Shown here piece after piece: positions 33,419 to 42,102 of a stretch of 64,000 bases of DNA. Position numbers and translations under genes: made by a program. Source of the stretch: an uncultured Flavobacterium sp. (GTDB lineage: Bacteria; Bacteroidota; Bacteroidia; Flavobacteriales; Flavobacteriaceae); assembly GCF_946481155.1 (NCBI RefSeq), contig NZ_CAMLMK010000005.1, forward strand, positions 1-64,000. Reading direction: 5' to 3'. Under the pieces are notes generated by a model. The model was not told the DNA's origin. It made no database searches and saw only the letters and a program-made list of their open reading frames with translations. Position 1 is the first letter of the stretch; each line of letters opens with the position of its first letter.

Positions 33419-34414
33419 ATGAGTGAAACTCCAAAATTTGCGGTAATTGGCGGCGGAAGCTGGGCCACAGCAATTGCAAAGATGCTGTGCGTAAATCTTC
33501 CGGAAATCGCGTGGTACATGCGAAACACTTACGCAATTGAACATATAAAAATCAACAAACACAACCCAAATTACTTAAGTTCGGTTGAGTTTGACACCAA
33601 TAAACTACAACTTACCAGTGACATTAACGAGGCAGTAGCTTATGCCGATTATGTGATTTTCGCTATTCCTTCCGCTTTTTTGGGAGGAGAATTGGAAAAA
33701 TTAACTGTGAGTCTCGAAGGAAAAGTGATTTTTTCTGCCATTAAAGGAATTGTGCCTGAAACGAGTCTTATTGTGGGCGAACATTTTCACAAAACTTACA
33801 ACATTCCTTATGACAATATTGGGGTAATTACAGGTCCGTGTCACGCGGAAGAGGTCGCTTTGGAACGTCTTTCGTACCTGACCATTGCCTGTGGAGATGA
33901 TGATAAGGCGAAAGAGATGGCAGAGAACCTTAACAGTCATTATATCAAAACCAAAACTTCGGATGACATTATCGGTACGGAATATGCGGCGATGCTTAAA
34001 AATATTTATGCGATTGCAGCCGGAATTGCGCACGGATTAGGGTATGGCGACAACTTTCAGGCACTATTGATGAGCAATGCCATCCGTGAGATGAAAAAAT
34101 ACATCAAGAAAGTCCACAAAATGAAGCGGAATATCAATGACTCGGCTTATCTGGGTGACTTGTTGGTAACCGGCTATTCGATTTTTTCCCGAAACCGTAT
34201 GTTCGGAAACATGATTGGAAAAGGCTATACGGTAAAATCGGCGCAAATGGAGATGAGCATGGTCGCGGAAGGGTATTATGCCACGAACAGCGCCCACAAG
34301 CTTAATGAGGAATATAAAGCGAAAACACCTATAATTGATGCCGTTTACGACATTTTATACGAAGGAAAAGAACCGAAAAAAGTCTTCAAGAAACTGACGG
34401 AGAAACTGGATTAA
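33419..34414 (+). CDS. gpsA: Glycerol-3-phosphate dehydrogenase (NAD(P)+)
   Basis: GpsA reduces dihydroxyacetone phosphate to glycerol-3-phosphate for phospholipid synthesis. The ATG at 33419 gives 331 residues (MSETPKFAVIGGGSW) with the Rossmann motif GGGSWATAIA at about 11-20. KGIVPETSL, GPCHAEEVALER and the catalytic-lysine segment AAMLKNIYAIAAGIAHGLGYG are present; the helix SAYLGDLLVTGYSIFSRNR completes the C-terminal domain. A long hairpin follows. Confidence 0.96.
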   Translation: MSETPKFAVIGGGSWATAIAKMLCVNLPEIAWYMRNTYAIEHIKINKHNPNYLSSVEFDTNKLQLTSDINEAVAYADYVIFAIPSAFLGGELEKLTVSLEGKVIFSAIKGIVPETSLIVGEHFHKTYNIPYDNIGVITGPCHAEEVALERLSYLTIACGDDDKAKEMAENLNSHYIKTKTSDDIIGTEYAAMLKNIYAIAAGIAHGLGYGDNFQALLMSNAIREMKKYIKKVHKMKRNINDSAYLGDLLVTGYSIFSRNRMFGNMIGKGYTVKSAQMEMSMVAEGYYATNSAHKLNEEYKAKTPIIDAVYDILYEGKEPKKVFKKLTEKLD

Positions 34415-34466
34415 AAAAAATAATTTTTTTTAGTTCGGTGACGTTCCGGAGAAAATAACAATAAAA

Positions 34467-34505
34467 ATAAGTTTAACATATTGATTATCAGTATTTTAAA
34501 CTTAT
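34467..34505 (+). terminator. Long palindromic hairpin after gpsA
   Basis: ATAAGTTTAA (34467-34476) pairs with TTAAACTTAT (34496-34505). Inside, after one mismatch, ATATTGAT pairs with ATCAGTAT (one G-U). The 39-nt near-palindrome is followed by TTTTCGTTTTT. This is a probable terminator but is unusually long and AT-rich. Confidence 0.65.
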
Positions 34506-34534
34506 TTTCGTTTTTAAAGCCGAGAAAAACAAAT

Positions 34535-34580
34535 CCTTGGGAATGCCTATCAACACAGCGATTCTTACCAATTCCCTTGG
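34535..34580 (+). other. Possible leader hairpin before terC
   Basis: CC-TT-GGGAAT (34535-34544) faces ATTCCC-TT-GG (34571-34580), giving a 6-bp and a 2-bp helix around symmetric T-T mismatches and a 26-nt loop. TerC genes are often preceded by a manganese riboswitch, but I do not see the yybP-ykoY consensus here. Confidence 0.3.
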
Positions 34581-34625
34581 AGAAAAAAATAACAATTATA
34601 TTCGCTGAAAACAAAATCTGAGCCT

Positions 34626-35600
34626 ATGGACAATCTTATCAATCACCCCGGAATCCTAATCGTTTTTAGTATCATAATCCTGGCCATGCTGCTTTTGGAT
34701 TTGGGCGTTTTCAAGAAAAACAACCATGCCATCAGCAACCGTGAAGCCTTGATGTGGTCAACGGTGTGGATTACGCTTGCGATGGGATTCAGCGCCGTGA
34801 TTTATGCGTATATGGGCGTCGAGAAATTTGCGCAATTCCAGTCGGCCTACTGGATTGAGAAGGCGCTCTCGGTAGACAACCTTTTTGTGTTCATCCTGGT
34901 TTTTGGATTCTTCAACGTTCAGAAAGAACTCCATCATAAAGTACTGTTTTGGGGCATTATGGGTGCTTTGGTATTCCGTGCGATTTTCATTTTTACCGGA
35001 GTCGAGCTGATTAATATGACTTATCTTCCGGAAACGGATCTTTTCGGATACCAGGTTAAAATCAATGTTATTCTTACAATTTTCGGGCTGTTCCTGATTT
35101 TTGCCGGAATAAAATCATGGTTTTCCGAACCCGATGAGGGCGATAAAGACTTCACCAAAAGCCCCGGAGCGCGTTTAGTGCATCGTTTTTTTAAAGTAAG
35201 CGAAAACTACGATGGCGGAAAATTCTTCACCGTTGAAAATGGCGTAAAAATGGCTACTCCTTTATTGGTTGTGGTAGCTGTCATTGAGTTCACCGACTTA
35301 ATTTTTGCGGTAGACAGCATCCCGGCAATCTTTGCCATTGCGCCTAACGATCCGTTTATTCTTTATACTTCGAATATATTTGCGATTTTAGGACTTAGAG
35401 CGCTTTATTTCCTGTTGGCCAACTTCATGCACATGTTCAGCCGTTTGAAGTACGGATTGGCCGTTATTTTAGCTTTTATCGGCGTGAAGATGATCGTTGC
35501 GCCTTTCTACCACATTACCTCTCCGGTTTCTTTAGTGATTGTAGGTGGTGTTTTGGCTATCGCGGTAGTTTGGTCGCTTCTGTTTCCGGTTAAGGATTAA
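34626..35600 (+). CDS. TerC-family integral membrane protein
   Basis: A 324-residue inner-membrane protein with about eight hydrophobic segments. It has the TerC motifs AYWIEKALSVDNLFVFILVF and VIEFTDLIFAVDSIPAIFAI, whose Asp residues in membrane segments are typical of the family. Known relatives include tellurite-resistance TerC and manganese exporters Alx/MeeF; the second role fits better, since no other ter genes are near. It stands alone and ends in a strong terminator. Confidence 0.92.
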   Translation: MDNLINHPGILIVFSIIILAMLLLDLGVFKKNNHAISNREALMWSTVWITLAMGFSAVIYAYMGVEKFAQFQSAYWIEKALSVDNLFVFILVFGFFNVQKELHHKVLFWGIMGALVFRAIFIFTGVELINMTYLPETDLFGYQVKINVILTIFGLFLIFAGIKSWFSEPDEGDKDFTKSPGARLVHRFFKVSENYDGGKFFTVENGVKMATPLLVVVAVIEFTDLIFAVDSIPAIFAIAPNDPFILYTSNIFAILGLRALYFLLANFMHMFSRLKYGLAVILAFIGVKMIVAPFYHITSPVSLVIVGGVLAIAVVWSLLFPVKD

Positions 35601-35620
35601 ATCGTTTTGATATCTCAACA

Positions 35621-35657
35621 AAAAAGGCTTCGCAATCTAACTCGCGAAGCCTTTTTT
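35621..35657. terminator. Bidirectional terminator between terC and the mannosidase
   Basis: AAAAAGGCTTCGC and GCGAAGCCTTTTTT pair perfectly around a 9-nt loop between convergent genes. Confidence 0.92.
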
Positions 35658-35674
35658 ATGAAATTGATGTTTTA

Positions 35675-38464
35675 TTATTTCACGTTAATCTCATCGATAA
35701 AAATATAAGCATCATACCCGTCACCCTGATGCCATTCCGGCAGTTTGCCGAAGTTATAGGCTTTCACTTTGATGTAACGGGCATTGGTTTCCTTTATATT
35801 TTCTTCGAAGTCTATGATTTTCGTATTGTAGTCTTTTGCTTCCAGCTTGTTGATTAAGGTTCCGACTAACTCGAAATTTTTATTGTCCCTTGAAACATAA
35901 TACTCCACTTTCGTAGGCATGATGATCCAGGCTCTGGTGTCTTGCAGAAAACGTGCGCCAATTTGCGACACTTTTTGTTCCTTCTTCAAATCGACCGTAG
36001 CTTCGAAATCCTGGCCCTGATAGCCCTGCCAATCGCCTTTGCGCCAGTTTTCATTACCTAAAATCCCATCCAGCAAACCTTCCGGACCGCCCGCGTGGTA
36101 TTGCGCGTTATATTTCGATTTGATGTCGATGGTATAATCGTTTGGTTTTTTGTAGAATGTCGCGGAAATAATATTACTTTTTACTCCATTGGCAGCACTG
36201 TACGCAAAAAGTGTTGTTGTTTTATCTATTTCAAAAGGCTGAACGTATTCCTTAAAATCGTTTGTATTGTTGATCGAATAGTACAACTTCACTTTTTCAT
36301 TGGAGGTGATTTGCATTTTAAGCTTATCCTTAAATGCTTTGCTTGCAGCTTCAATTGTGGGAACCGGCACTATTTTTTGATAGTTTACTGTTTGCTTTTC
36401 CTTTCCGTTTTCCAAACCAAGCACTTGTGTCTTTACCGAATAATTTTCCACAAGGTTCTGACTTGCTTTATTCTCATCCAAATTCAATTTAATCTTTTCA
36501 AAATAGGGTTTTGTGGTGTCCCAATTCCCCCCTCCCGGAGTAACCGTGTAAATCCCCATCGAACTCAGCACATACCAGGCGCTCATCTGTCCGCAATCCT
36601 CGTTTCCAATTAAACCATCCGGACTGTTCTTATAAAATTCATTTAAGATATAGCGGATTTTTTCCTTTGTTTTCTCAGGTTTTCCGACATAATTGTACAG
36701 ATACGCCATGTGATGACTTGGCTCGTTTCCGTGCGCATACTGCCCAATTAAACCAGTAATATCTACCTGTTCGCGCCCTGTAGTAGCAGAAGGGGCCGTG
36801 AACATCTCATCCAGTTTGGCTTCAAATTTTTCCTTTCCGCCATAGACTTCAATCATTCCCGGAATATCCTGCAGCACAAAGAAGGAATATTGCCATGAGT
36901 TTCCTTCCGTAAAATTATTATTCACTTCTCTTGGGTCGAAAGGCTTGTCCCAACCTCCATTTTTCTTAGGACGCATAAAACCGGTTTCCCAGTCGAAAAG
37001 GTTTTTCCAGCTTTGCGAGCGTTTCATGAAATACGCATAATCGTCTTTTTTATTCAGAATTTGCGCCATCTGGGCAATGCACCAGTCGTCGTAAGCATAC
37101 TCAAGGGTTTTGGAAACGCTTTCATGTTCATCATCAATGGAAATAAAGCCGTTTCTCTTATAAGCATCCAATCCTAAATGATCCAGCATGGCACTGTGCT
37201 TAGCGGCTTCAAAGGCTTTTTCATAATCGAATCCTTTAATCCCTTTCACCATCGCATCAGCCATAACGGAAACAGAATGATAGCCAATCATACAATCCGT
37301 TTCATTAGAGGCTAATTCCCAAACCGGTAAGCGTCCGCCCTGTTCGTACTGTTTTAAGAACGTATTGATGTAATCAGCAGTTCGTTTTTTATCGATTAAC
37401 GTGTATAAAGGATGTGCGCCCCGGAAAGTATCCCAAAGCGAGAACACTGTATAATAATCAAATGTGTCGGCTATGTGGATTTTGTTGTCCCTGCCTCTGT
37501 ACTTCCCATCGATGTCTTCTGCAATGTTCGGTTGCATCATCGTGTGGTATAAGGCGGTATAGAAAATGGCAAGCTTTTCTTTATCTACAGAAGTCACTTC
37601 AATTTTAGACAATTCTTTGTTCCAAAGTGCTTCCGCATCTTTCTTCGTTTTTGCGAAATCCCAATGTTTGATTTCAGACATATTTAATTTCGCCCCTTCA
37701 TAACCCGTTGGTGACAAAGCCACTTTTACTAAGATCTTCTCACCTTTCTTCACTTCTTTGGAAAAGCTCAGCGCCACTTCAGTTCCGTAATAGAAATCGG
37801 ATTTCGTGCTACCATTGGCTTTTGATTTGGTAATTTTCATCGGAGCACTGAATTCGATTCGGGCGAAAACGTATTGGTCAAGTGCCCAGGCTTCGCTTCT
37901 TCTCAGGATTTCGATAGTTTTATTGTCTATGATCCGAACATCACCCTGCAACAAACGGTCACGGTGATTTAAATCGAGAATGATATTGGCCTGGCCGTTT
38001 TGATTGAAGGTATATTCGTGAAAACCTACACGTGTTGAAGCCGTAAGACGAACATCAATGTTATGTTTATCGAGTTTTACGCTATAAAAAGCAGCGGTTG
38101 CTTTCTCATTGGCATGGGAAAAAGAAGAAGAATAGGTTTTATTTTCCAGTGAAGGTTCGCCCATAGTTGGCATCAGCATAATATCACCGAAATCGGAAAC
38201 GCCTACCCCATTGAGATGGGTATGCGAAAAGCCATAAATCACATTATCGGAATAATGGTATCCGCCGCAACCGTCCCAGCTACCATCGATTCTGGTGTCC
38301 GGAGAAAGCTGTACCATCCCGAAAGGCACCGTGGCACCGGGAAATGTGTGTCCGTGCCCACCCGTACCGACGAATGGGTTTACATATTGTGCGAAGTTGT
38401 TTTTTTGTGAAAAGGCGCTAACCGAAAATAACGCCGCTATAAATAGAAAAGCTGTTTTTCTCAT
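35675..38464 (-). CDS. GH92 alpha-mannosidase with C-terminal discoidin-like domain
   Basis: A 929-residue secreted glycoside hydrolase family 92 enzyme, expected to cleave alpha-1,2/1,3-linked mannose from N-glycan-like substrates in a calcium-dependent way. It has a signal peptide (MRKTAFLFIAALFSVSAFSQ) and begins YVNPFVGTGGHGHTFPG. Signature segments HGNEPSHHMAYLYNYVG and GNEDCGQMSAWYVLSSMG are present. After about residue 700 there is a beta-sandwich and an F5/8C-like carbohydrate-binding domain (residues ~790-929). No SusC/D pair or other glycosidase is adjacent, so this is not in a clear polysaccharide-use locus. It has its own terminator. Confidence 0.95.
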   Translation of the reverse strand: MRKTAFLFIAALFSVSAFSQKNNFAQYVNPFVGTGGHGHTFPGATVPFGMVQLSPDTRIDGSWDGCGGYHYSDNVIYGFSHTHLNGVGVSDFGDIMLMPTMGEPSLENKTYSSSFSHANEKATAAFYSVKLDKHNIDVRLTASTRVGFHEYTFNQNGQANIILDLNHRDRLLQGDVRIIDNKTIEILRRSEAWALDQYVFARIEFSAPMKITKSKANGSTKSDFYYGTEVALSFSKEVKKGEKILVKVALSPTGYEGAKLNMSEIKHWDFAKTKKDAEALWNKELSKIEVTSVDKEKLAIFYTALYHTMMQPNIAEDIDGKYRGRDNKIHIADTFDYYTVFSLWDTFRGAHPLYTLIDKKRTADYINTFLKQYEQGGRLPVWELASNETDCMIGYHSVSVMADAMVKGIKGFDYEKAFEAAKHSAMLDHLGLDAYKRNGFISIDDEHESVSKTLEYAYDDWCIAQMAQILNKKDDYAYFMKRSQSWKNLFDWETGFMRPKKNGGWDKPFDPREVNNNFTEGNSWQYSFFVLQDIPGMIEVYGGKEKFEAKLDEMFTAPSATTGREQVDITGLIGQYAHGNEPSHHMAYLYNYVGKPEKTKEKIRYILNEFYKNSPDGLIGNEDCGQMSAWYVLSSMGIYTVTPGGGNWDTTKPYFEKIKLNLDENKASQNLVENYSVKTQVLGLENGKEKQTVNYQKIVPVPTIEAASKAFKDKLKMQITSNEKVKLYYSINNTNDFKEYVQPFEIDKTTTLFAYSAANGVKSNIISATFYKKPNDYTIDIKSKYNAQYHAGGPEGLLDGILGNENWRKGDWQGYQGQDFEATVDLKKEQKVSQIGARFLQDTRAWIIMPTKVEYYVSRDNKNFELVGTLINKLEAKDYNTKIIDFEENIKETNARYIKVKAYNFGKLPEWHQGDGYDAYIFIDEINVK

Positions 38465-38567
38465 TATCTGTTGTGCTGAAAAATTTCTCTAAAGTAGGAA
38501 ATATTTCAGGAACAGTACAGGGTGATTTTGTGATTTACTTCCCTGAAACGGGTAGTTTTGTCAAGGA

Positions 38568-38975
38568 TTACTTCAGCAAGACCCCTCTTTTGTGCATCAC
38601 GGGAATGTCGGTCAAAGCGCGGTCATTGATAGTATTGGCTCTAAACACATAACTTTTATCGTAAAGTGTCTCCCCAATAAAGAAGGTAAGCAAAAACTCG
38701 TTGTTGAGTTGCAGCACATTGTTTTCCAGAAGTTCGATTTTCACGGCCGAATTCGCTTCTACTTCCTTGAACGCATGGCGGAACGTACCGGTTTTTCTTT
38801 CTTCGCCGTCGATTAAGCCATAAGCGCGGGACACGATAATCGCCATCTCCAGCTTCACTTCACTGTCGTTGATCAGATAGGCATACCAGGTATTTTCCAT
38901 GAAATCGTCGTTCCATTCCTGAACGGCGGCCACATATACATTTTCTACTTTTGGGATGATAATGTCTTTTTGCAT
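38568..38975 (-). CDS. Conserved flavobacterial protein of unknown function
   Basis: A 135-residue cytoplasmic protein from the ATG at 38975 (MQKDIIIPKVENVYVAAVQEWN). The start follows a heptad array. No recognised domain; VAAVQEWNDDFMENTWYAYLIN and SRAYGLIDGEERKTG suggest a compact mixed fold. It has no signal peptide. It lies downstream of pheS on the same strand. Function unknown. Confidence 0.72.
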   Translation of the reverse strand: MQKDIIIPKVENVYVAAVQEWNDDFMENTWYAYLINDSEVKLEMAIIVSRAYGLIDGEERKTGTFRHAFKEVEANSAVKIELLENNVLQLNNEFLLTFFIGETLYDKSYVFRANTINDRALTDIPVMHKRGVLLK

Positions 38976-39056
38976 AAAAGTCAAAAGTTTGAAAGTCAAA
39001 AGTCAAAAGCCCTAAAAATATTACTTTAAGACTTTACGACCTTTGACTTTCGACTA
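38976..39056. repeat. Inverted AAAGTC/GACTTT short-period repeat
   Basis: Left arm (38976-39010): AAAAGTC, AAAAGTT, then AAAGTC units spaced 7-8 nt apart. Right arm (39022-39056): GACTTT units spaced 7-8 nt. The arms are reverse complements and could form a hairpin. This fills most of the gap between pheS and the 135-residue protein. Confidence 0.6.
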
Positions 39057-39058
39057 AT

Positions 39059-40084
39059 TTATATACTCGATTTGAATTGCTCTAAGAAACGAACGTCATT
39101 TTCGTAGAACATTCGGATGTCGCCGATTTGGTATAACAGCATGGCAATACGCTCGATACCCATACCGAAAGCGAATCCGTTGTATTTGTCGGAGTCAATG
39201 CCGCAGTTTTTCAATACGTTTGGATCGACCATTCCGCAGCCCATAATTTCCAGCCAGCCGGTTCCTTTGGTGATGCGGTAATCGGTTTCTGTTTTCAATC
39301 CCCAATAAATATCCACCTCAGCGCTTGGCTCGGTGAATGGGAAGTACGACGGACGCAGACGGATTTTCGATTTCCCGAACATCTCTTTGGTGAAATATAA
39401 TAACGTTTGTTTTAGATCGGCGAAAGAAACATTCTGGTCAATGTACAAGCCTTCCACTTGGTGGAAAATACAATGCGAACGCGAGGAAACCGCTTCGTTA
39501 CGGAAAACGCGTCCCGGTGAAATCGTCCGGATTGGCGGTTTATTGCCTTCCATGTAGCGCACCTGAACGGACGATGTATGAGTGCGTAACAAAACATCCG
39601 GGTTAGTCTGGATAAAGAAAGTATCCTGCATGTCACGTGCCGGATGGTATTCCGGAAGGTTCAATGCGGTGAAGTTATGCCAGTCGTCTTCGATTTCCGG
39701 ACCTTCGGAAACGTTGAATCCTATGTTGGAAAAAATATCCGTGATTTGGTTTTTTACGATGGAAATAGGATGACGCGACCCGATGATCAAAGGTTCGCCC
39801 GGCCTTGACAAATCGCCGTACACGCCACCGGCCACTTCTTTGCTTTCCAATACGTCAAGGATGGTTTTCACTTTGTCCTCGGCGGTAGTTTTAAGCAAAT
39901 TGATGACTTGCCCGAATTCTTTTTTCTGGTCGTTCGGCACGTTTTTGAATTCGGCGAAAAGGTCTTTCAGCAAGCCTTTGCTTCCCAGGAATTTGATTCG
40001 GAATGCCTCTAGGGTATCCTTATTATCGGTGGTAAAAGCCTGCGCTTCACCAATGTATTCTTTAATCTTGTCTGTCATCTTCAT
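39059..40084 (-). CDS. pheS: Phenylalanyl-tRNA synthetase alpha chain
   Basis: PheS is the catalytic chain of the alpha2beta2 class II synthetase. The 341-residue protein (start [10 protein letters not shown]; the second Met is also possible) has an N-terminal coiled coil, motif 2-like [18 protein letters not shown], and [20 protein letters not shown] with motif 3 [18 protein letters not shown]. The pheT partner is not in the window, as is common in Bacteroidota. Its upstream gap contains the CAG/CTG heptad element. Confidence 0.97.
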   Translation of the reverse strand: MKMTDKIKEYIGEAQAFTTDNKDTLEAFRIKFLGSKGLLKDLFAEFKNVPNDQKKEFGQVINLLKTTAEDKVKTILDVLESKEVAGGVYGDLSRPGEPLIIGSRHPISIVKNQITDIFSNIGFNVSEGPEIEDDWHNFTALNLPEYHPARDMQDTFFIQTNPDVLLRTHTSSVQVRYMEGNKPPIRTISPGRVFRNEAVSSRSHCIFHQVEGLYIDQNVSFADLKQTLLYFTKEMFGKSKIRLRPSYFPFTEPSAEVDIYWGLKTETDYRITKGTGWLEIMGCGMVDPNVLKNCGIDSDKYNGFAFGMGIERIAMLLYQIGDIRMFYENDVRFLEQFKSSI

Positions 40085-40128
40085 GCAATAATTGGCTGCA
40101 AATTTAGCAAAAAGTTAGGATTTAGACC

Positions 40129-40220
40129 GCAGAAATTCAGAAATTAGATAGCAGAAACTTCACTGCTTCTTCATAAAACTGCCGACTGCATTCTGATACC
40201 TGAAATCTGCTCTCTATTTA
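40129..40220. repeat. Inverted CAG/CTG heptad element upstream of pheS
   Basis: Right arm (40179-40220): CTGCCGA, CTGCATT, CTGATAC, CTGAAAT, CTGCTCT, CTATTTA, six exact heptads. The stop codon of the next leftward gene is inside the last unit. Left arm (40129-40158): GCAGAAATT-like units spaced 7-8 nt, in the opposite orientation. The arms could fold back on each other. Confidence 0.7.
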
Positions 40221-40570
40221 ATAATATCTTTTTCCAGAAAGTAATTCACGATAGCTTCTTTCATCAGCACCGATTGCTCTCCTGCTTTTAAAGGTGGCAA
40301 TTGCTCTTTTACGTGGTAATGAGGCCAGCCGTCTTCGTCGAAAAAGTCGAATTCGTAATAACCGTACGGCTCGAGCAAACGGCAGATGGCGATGTGCATC
40401 AGGTTCAGCTTTTCGTCTTTTTTGAATTTTCGGTTGATCTGCCCCAATTCCTGAAGGCCGATTAAATAAATAATCGCGTCCAGGTCCAGCGTATCGCCAT
40501 CGGCAAACTGATTGGAAAGTATAGTGACCACTGATTCCCAGCGGGTTTTTAATTGTTCGTCTCTTGACAT
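40214..40570 (-). CDS. Conserved flavobacterial protein of unknown function
   Basis: A 118-residue soluble protein (MSRDEQLKTRWESVVTIL) with no recognised domain. DLDAIIYLIGLQELGQ and LEPYGYYEFDFFDEDGWPHYH are likely conserved stretches. No signal peptide. Its stop codon lies in one heptad array and its start borders another, so both flanks are repeat elements. Function unknown. Confidence 0.75.
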   Translation of the reverse strand: MSRDEQLKTRWESVVTILSNQFADGDTLDLDAIIYLIGLQELGQINRKFKKDEKLNLMHIAICRLLEPYGYYEFDFFDEDGWPHYHVKEQLPPLKAGEQSVLMKEAIVNYFLEKDIIK

Positions 40571-40612
40571 GAATTGAAATTATGAGTGATGAATTATGAC
40601 CTATGAGTTCAT
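40571..40612. repeat. AATTATG-type heptad array
   Basis: Six consecutive 7-nt units: GAATTGA, AATTATG, AGTGATG, AATTATG, ACCTATG, AGTTCAT. This matches the reverse complement of the units at 8620-8654. Confidence 0.65.
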
Positions 40613-40683
40613 TTTCCATAAAATTGATTTACAAAGATACTAAGTTGCAGACTGACATTGGAAATTTTAACGGAAAGTCTTTG

Positions 40684-40760
40684 CTTATCCCTTTTGACTC
40701 ATCGCTTTTCCCTTTGTTCTCTTATCTTTGTTCTCTTATCTATTTTCTTTTTTCTTCAAC
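40684..40760 (+). repeat. Eleven-unit CT-initial heptad array ending at the cvpA start
   Basis: Eleven exact 7-nt units all start with CT: CTTATCC, CTTTTGA, CTCATCG, CTTTTCC, CTTTGTT, CTCTTAT, CTTTGTT, CTCTTAT, CTATTTT, CTTTTTT, CTTCAAC. One base later is the cvpA ATG. The CTTTGTT-CTCTTAT pair is tandemly duplicated. The array therefore forms the whole 5' leader, and TAnnTTTG is absent from it. Confidence 0.75.
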
Positions 40761-40761
40761 T

Positions 40762-41280
40762 ATGGATTTTATTGACATTGTATTGGCGGCATTTTTGGTT
40801 TTCGGATTAGTAAAAGGGTTGCGCAACGGGCTTTTTATCGAATTGGCTTCATTGATTTCGCTGTTTATCGGGATTTATGTTGCTATTAAGTTCTCTTATG
40901 TCGTTCGTTCGGCGGTGGCAAGCGTAGTTTCATGGTCGCCTAAATCGGTACAGGTTACAGCCTTTGTCCTGACTTTGCTGTTGGTTGTTATTGCCATTCA
41001 TTTTTTAGCTAAAATCTTGACCGGAGTTGCAGGTTTTGCTTTTGTCGGTTGGCTGAATACCTTAGGTGGCGGACTTTTTGCAGTAATCAAAACCGCTTTG
41101 CTACTGGGAATTGTGCTGAGCCTTTTTCAGAAAGTGAATATCGACAATATGCTGATTTCGAAAGAAACCCAGAAGAAATCGTTGCTTTTCAATCCAATTT
41201 TAAAGACTTCGGAAGTATTATTGCCGGTACTGACGGATTGGTTTGAGGAATTGAAAAGAACACAGTCGCAGTCACAGTAA
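40762..41280 (+). CDS. CvpA-family membrane protein
   Basis: A 172-residue protein beginning MDFIDIVLAAFLVFGLVKG, the usual CvpA N-terminus; an upstream frame to 40603 only reads through the repeat array. Four hydrophobic segments are visible, with the family's GLRNGLFIELASLI and LNTLGGGLFAVIKTALLLGI. E. coli CvpA is needed for colicin V export and membrane-stress tolerance. The last residues, RTQSQSQ, are encoded by CAG-type repeats of the following element. Confidence 0.9.
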   Translation: MDFIDIVLAAFLVFGLVKGLRNGLFIELASLISLFIGIYVAIKFSYVVRSAVASVVSWSPKSVQVTAFVLTLLLVVIAIHFLAKILTGVAGFAFVGWLNTLGGGLFAVIKTALLLGIVLSLFQKVNIDNMLISKETQKKSLLFNPILKTSEVLLPVLTDWFEELKRTQSQSQ

Positions 41281-41346
41281 AACAGTGTGCAATCGCGGTC
41301 AAATGGCTATTTTTATTTCTTTATAAAACTAAGAACTGAGACTGAT
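41264..41346. repeat. Weaker CAG/CTG inverted repeat after cvpA
   Basis: CAG units spaced 6-8 nt run from 41264 to about 41325, starting in the cvpA C-terminal codons. ACTAAGA, ACTGAG and ACTGATT face them at about 41326-41346. The period is less regular than in the other elements. Confidence 0.45.
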
Positions 41347-41348
41347 TA

Positions 41349-42092
41349 TTATTTCAGCTCGATAATCGCATCCTTCTCTATCCAGCCTTCGGTTTCATCA
41401 GTAAGGGCAATTTTGCGCCATTTGTCCTGTGTTTCCAAAATAAAAACCTTCGTTCCTTCATGCAATGTGAAAGCTTCTGAAGCTGAGGTTTTAGGCTCAC
41501 TTTTCACCGAAACCACTTCTGCGAAAACGATGGCAGGACGTTCATTGTTGTAATTGTTGCGTTCCGTGATCGCTGAAAAAACACTGATCAGGATAATCAG
41601 CAGCGAAAGAAGCATTGCCACAAAAAACATACGTTTCAGGAAAGAAGTACTTCCGAAATAGTACCCTATAAAAAAAAGCAGGAATAAAGCGGAAAATCCT
41701 GTGGCTATTCCTGCCCACGTATCATAATGAAAAATATCCAACGCGTCGTCTATCATCTTGGAGAAGCCTACTTTCGGAACGATTTTTATCTCGTCGATTG
41801 CCATTTTCTGGGCGAATTTCAGATTGGTTTTAATTTCCGGATCATTTGGATTTAGCAGTAATGCTTTCTCGTAGTTGTATACTGCCGGCGCTACTCTGTG
41901 CAGTTTATAGTACGTATTCCCCAAGTTGAAATATACTTCCGCGGAATGTTGCCCGGATTTTATAATGCCTTCATACAGCACTGCCGCTTCTTCATATTTC
42001 TCCTTTTTGTACAATTCGTTCCCCTTGTCGAAAGCAGATTGTGCAAAAAACGCCTGAGAAACCAATAAAAATAAATAGAATAACTTCTTCAT
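41349..42092 (-). CDS. batE: BatE: TPR and SH3-domain protein of the Bat operon
   Basis: A 247-residue protein with a signal peptide (MKKLFYLFLLVSQAFFAQ), two or three TPR repeats (AEVYFNLGNTYYKLHRVAPA), two transmembrane helices (about 130-180) and a C-terminal SH3-like domain (TLHEGTKVFILETQDKWRKI). It is the last gene of the Bat operon, 10 nt after batD. Bat proteins have been linked to aerotolerance and envelope functions in Bacteroidota; the exact role is unclear. Confidence 0.9.
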   Translation of the reverse strand: MKKLFYLFLLVSQAFFAQSAFDKGNELYKKEKYEEAAVLYEGIIKSGQHSAEVYFNLGNTYYKLHRVAPAVYNYEKALLLNPNDPEIKTNLKFAQKMAIDEIKIVPKVGFSKMIDDALDIFHYDTWAGIATGFSALFLLFFIGYYFGSTSFLKRMFFVAMLLSLLIILISVFSAITERNNYNNERPAIVFAEVVSVKSEPKTSASEAFTLHEGTKVFILETQDKWRKIALTDETEGWIEKDAIIELK

Positions 42093-42102
42093 CGTTTTAA
42101 AA

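Noticed and set aside
34415..34625. Manganese (yybP-ykoY) riboswitch upstream of terC.
   Set aside because: The conserved core sequence is not seen; only a weak hairpin is present.
40684..40760. CRISPR-like array.
   Set aside because: Units are only 7 nt, with no unique spacers and no cas genes.
40603..40761. Upstream extension of the cvpA reading frame.
   Set aside because: It reads through the heptad array; the family N-terminus MDFIDIVLAAF begins at 40762.
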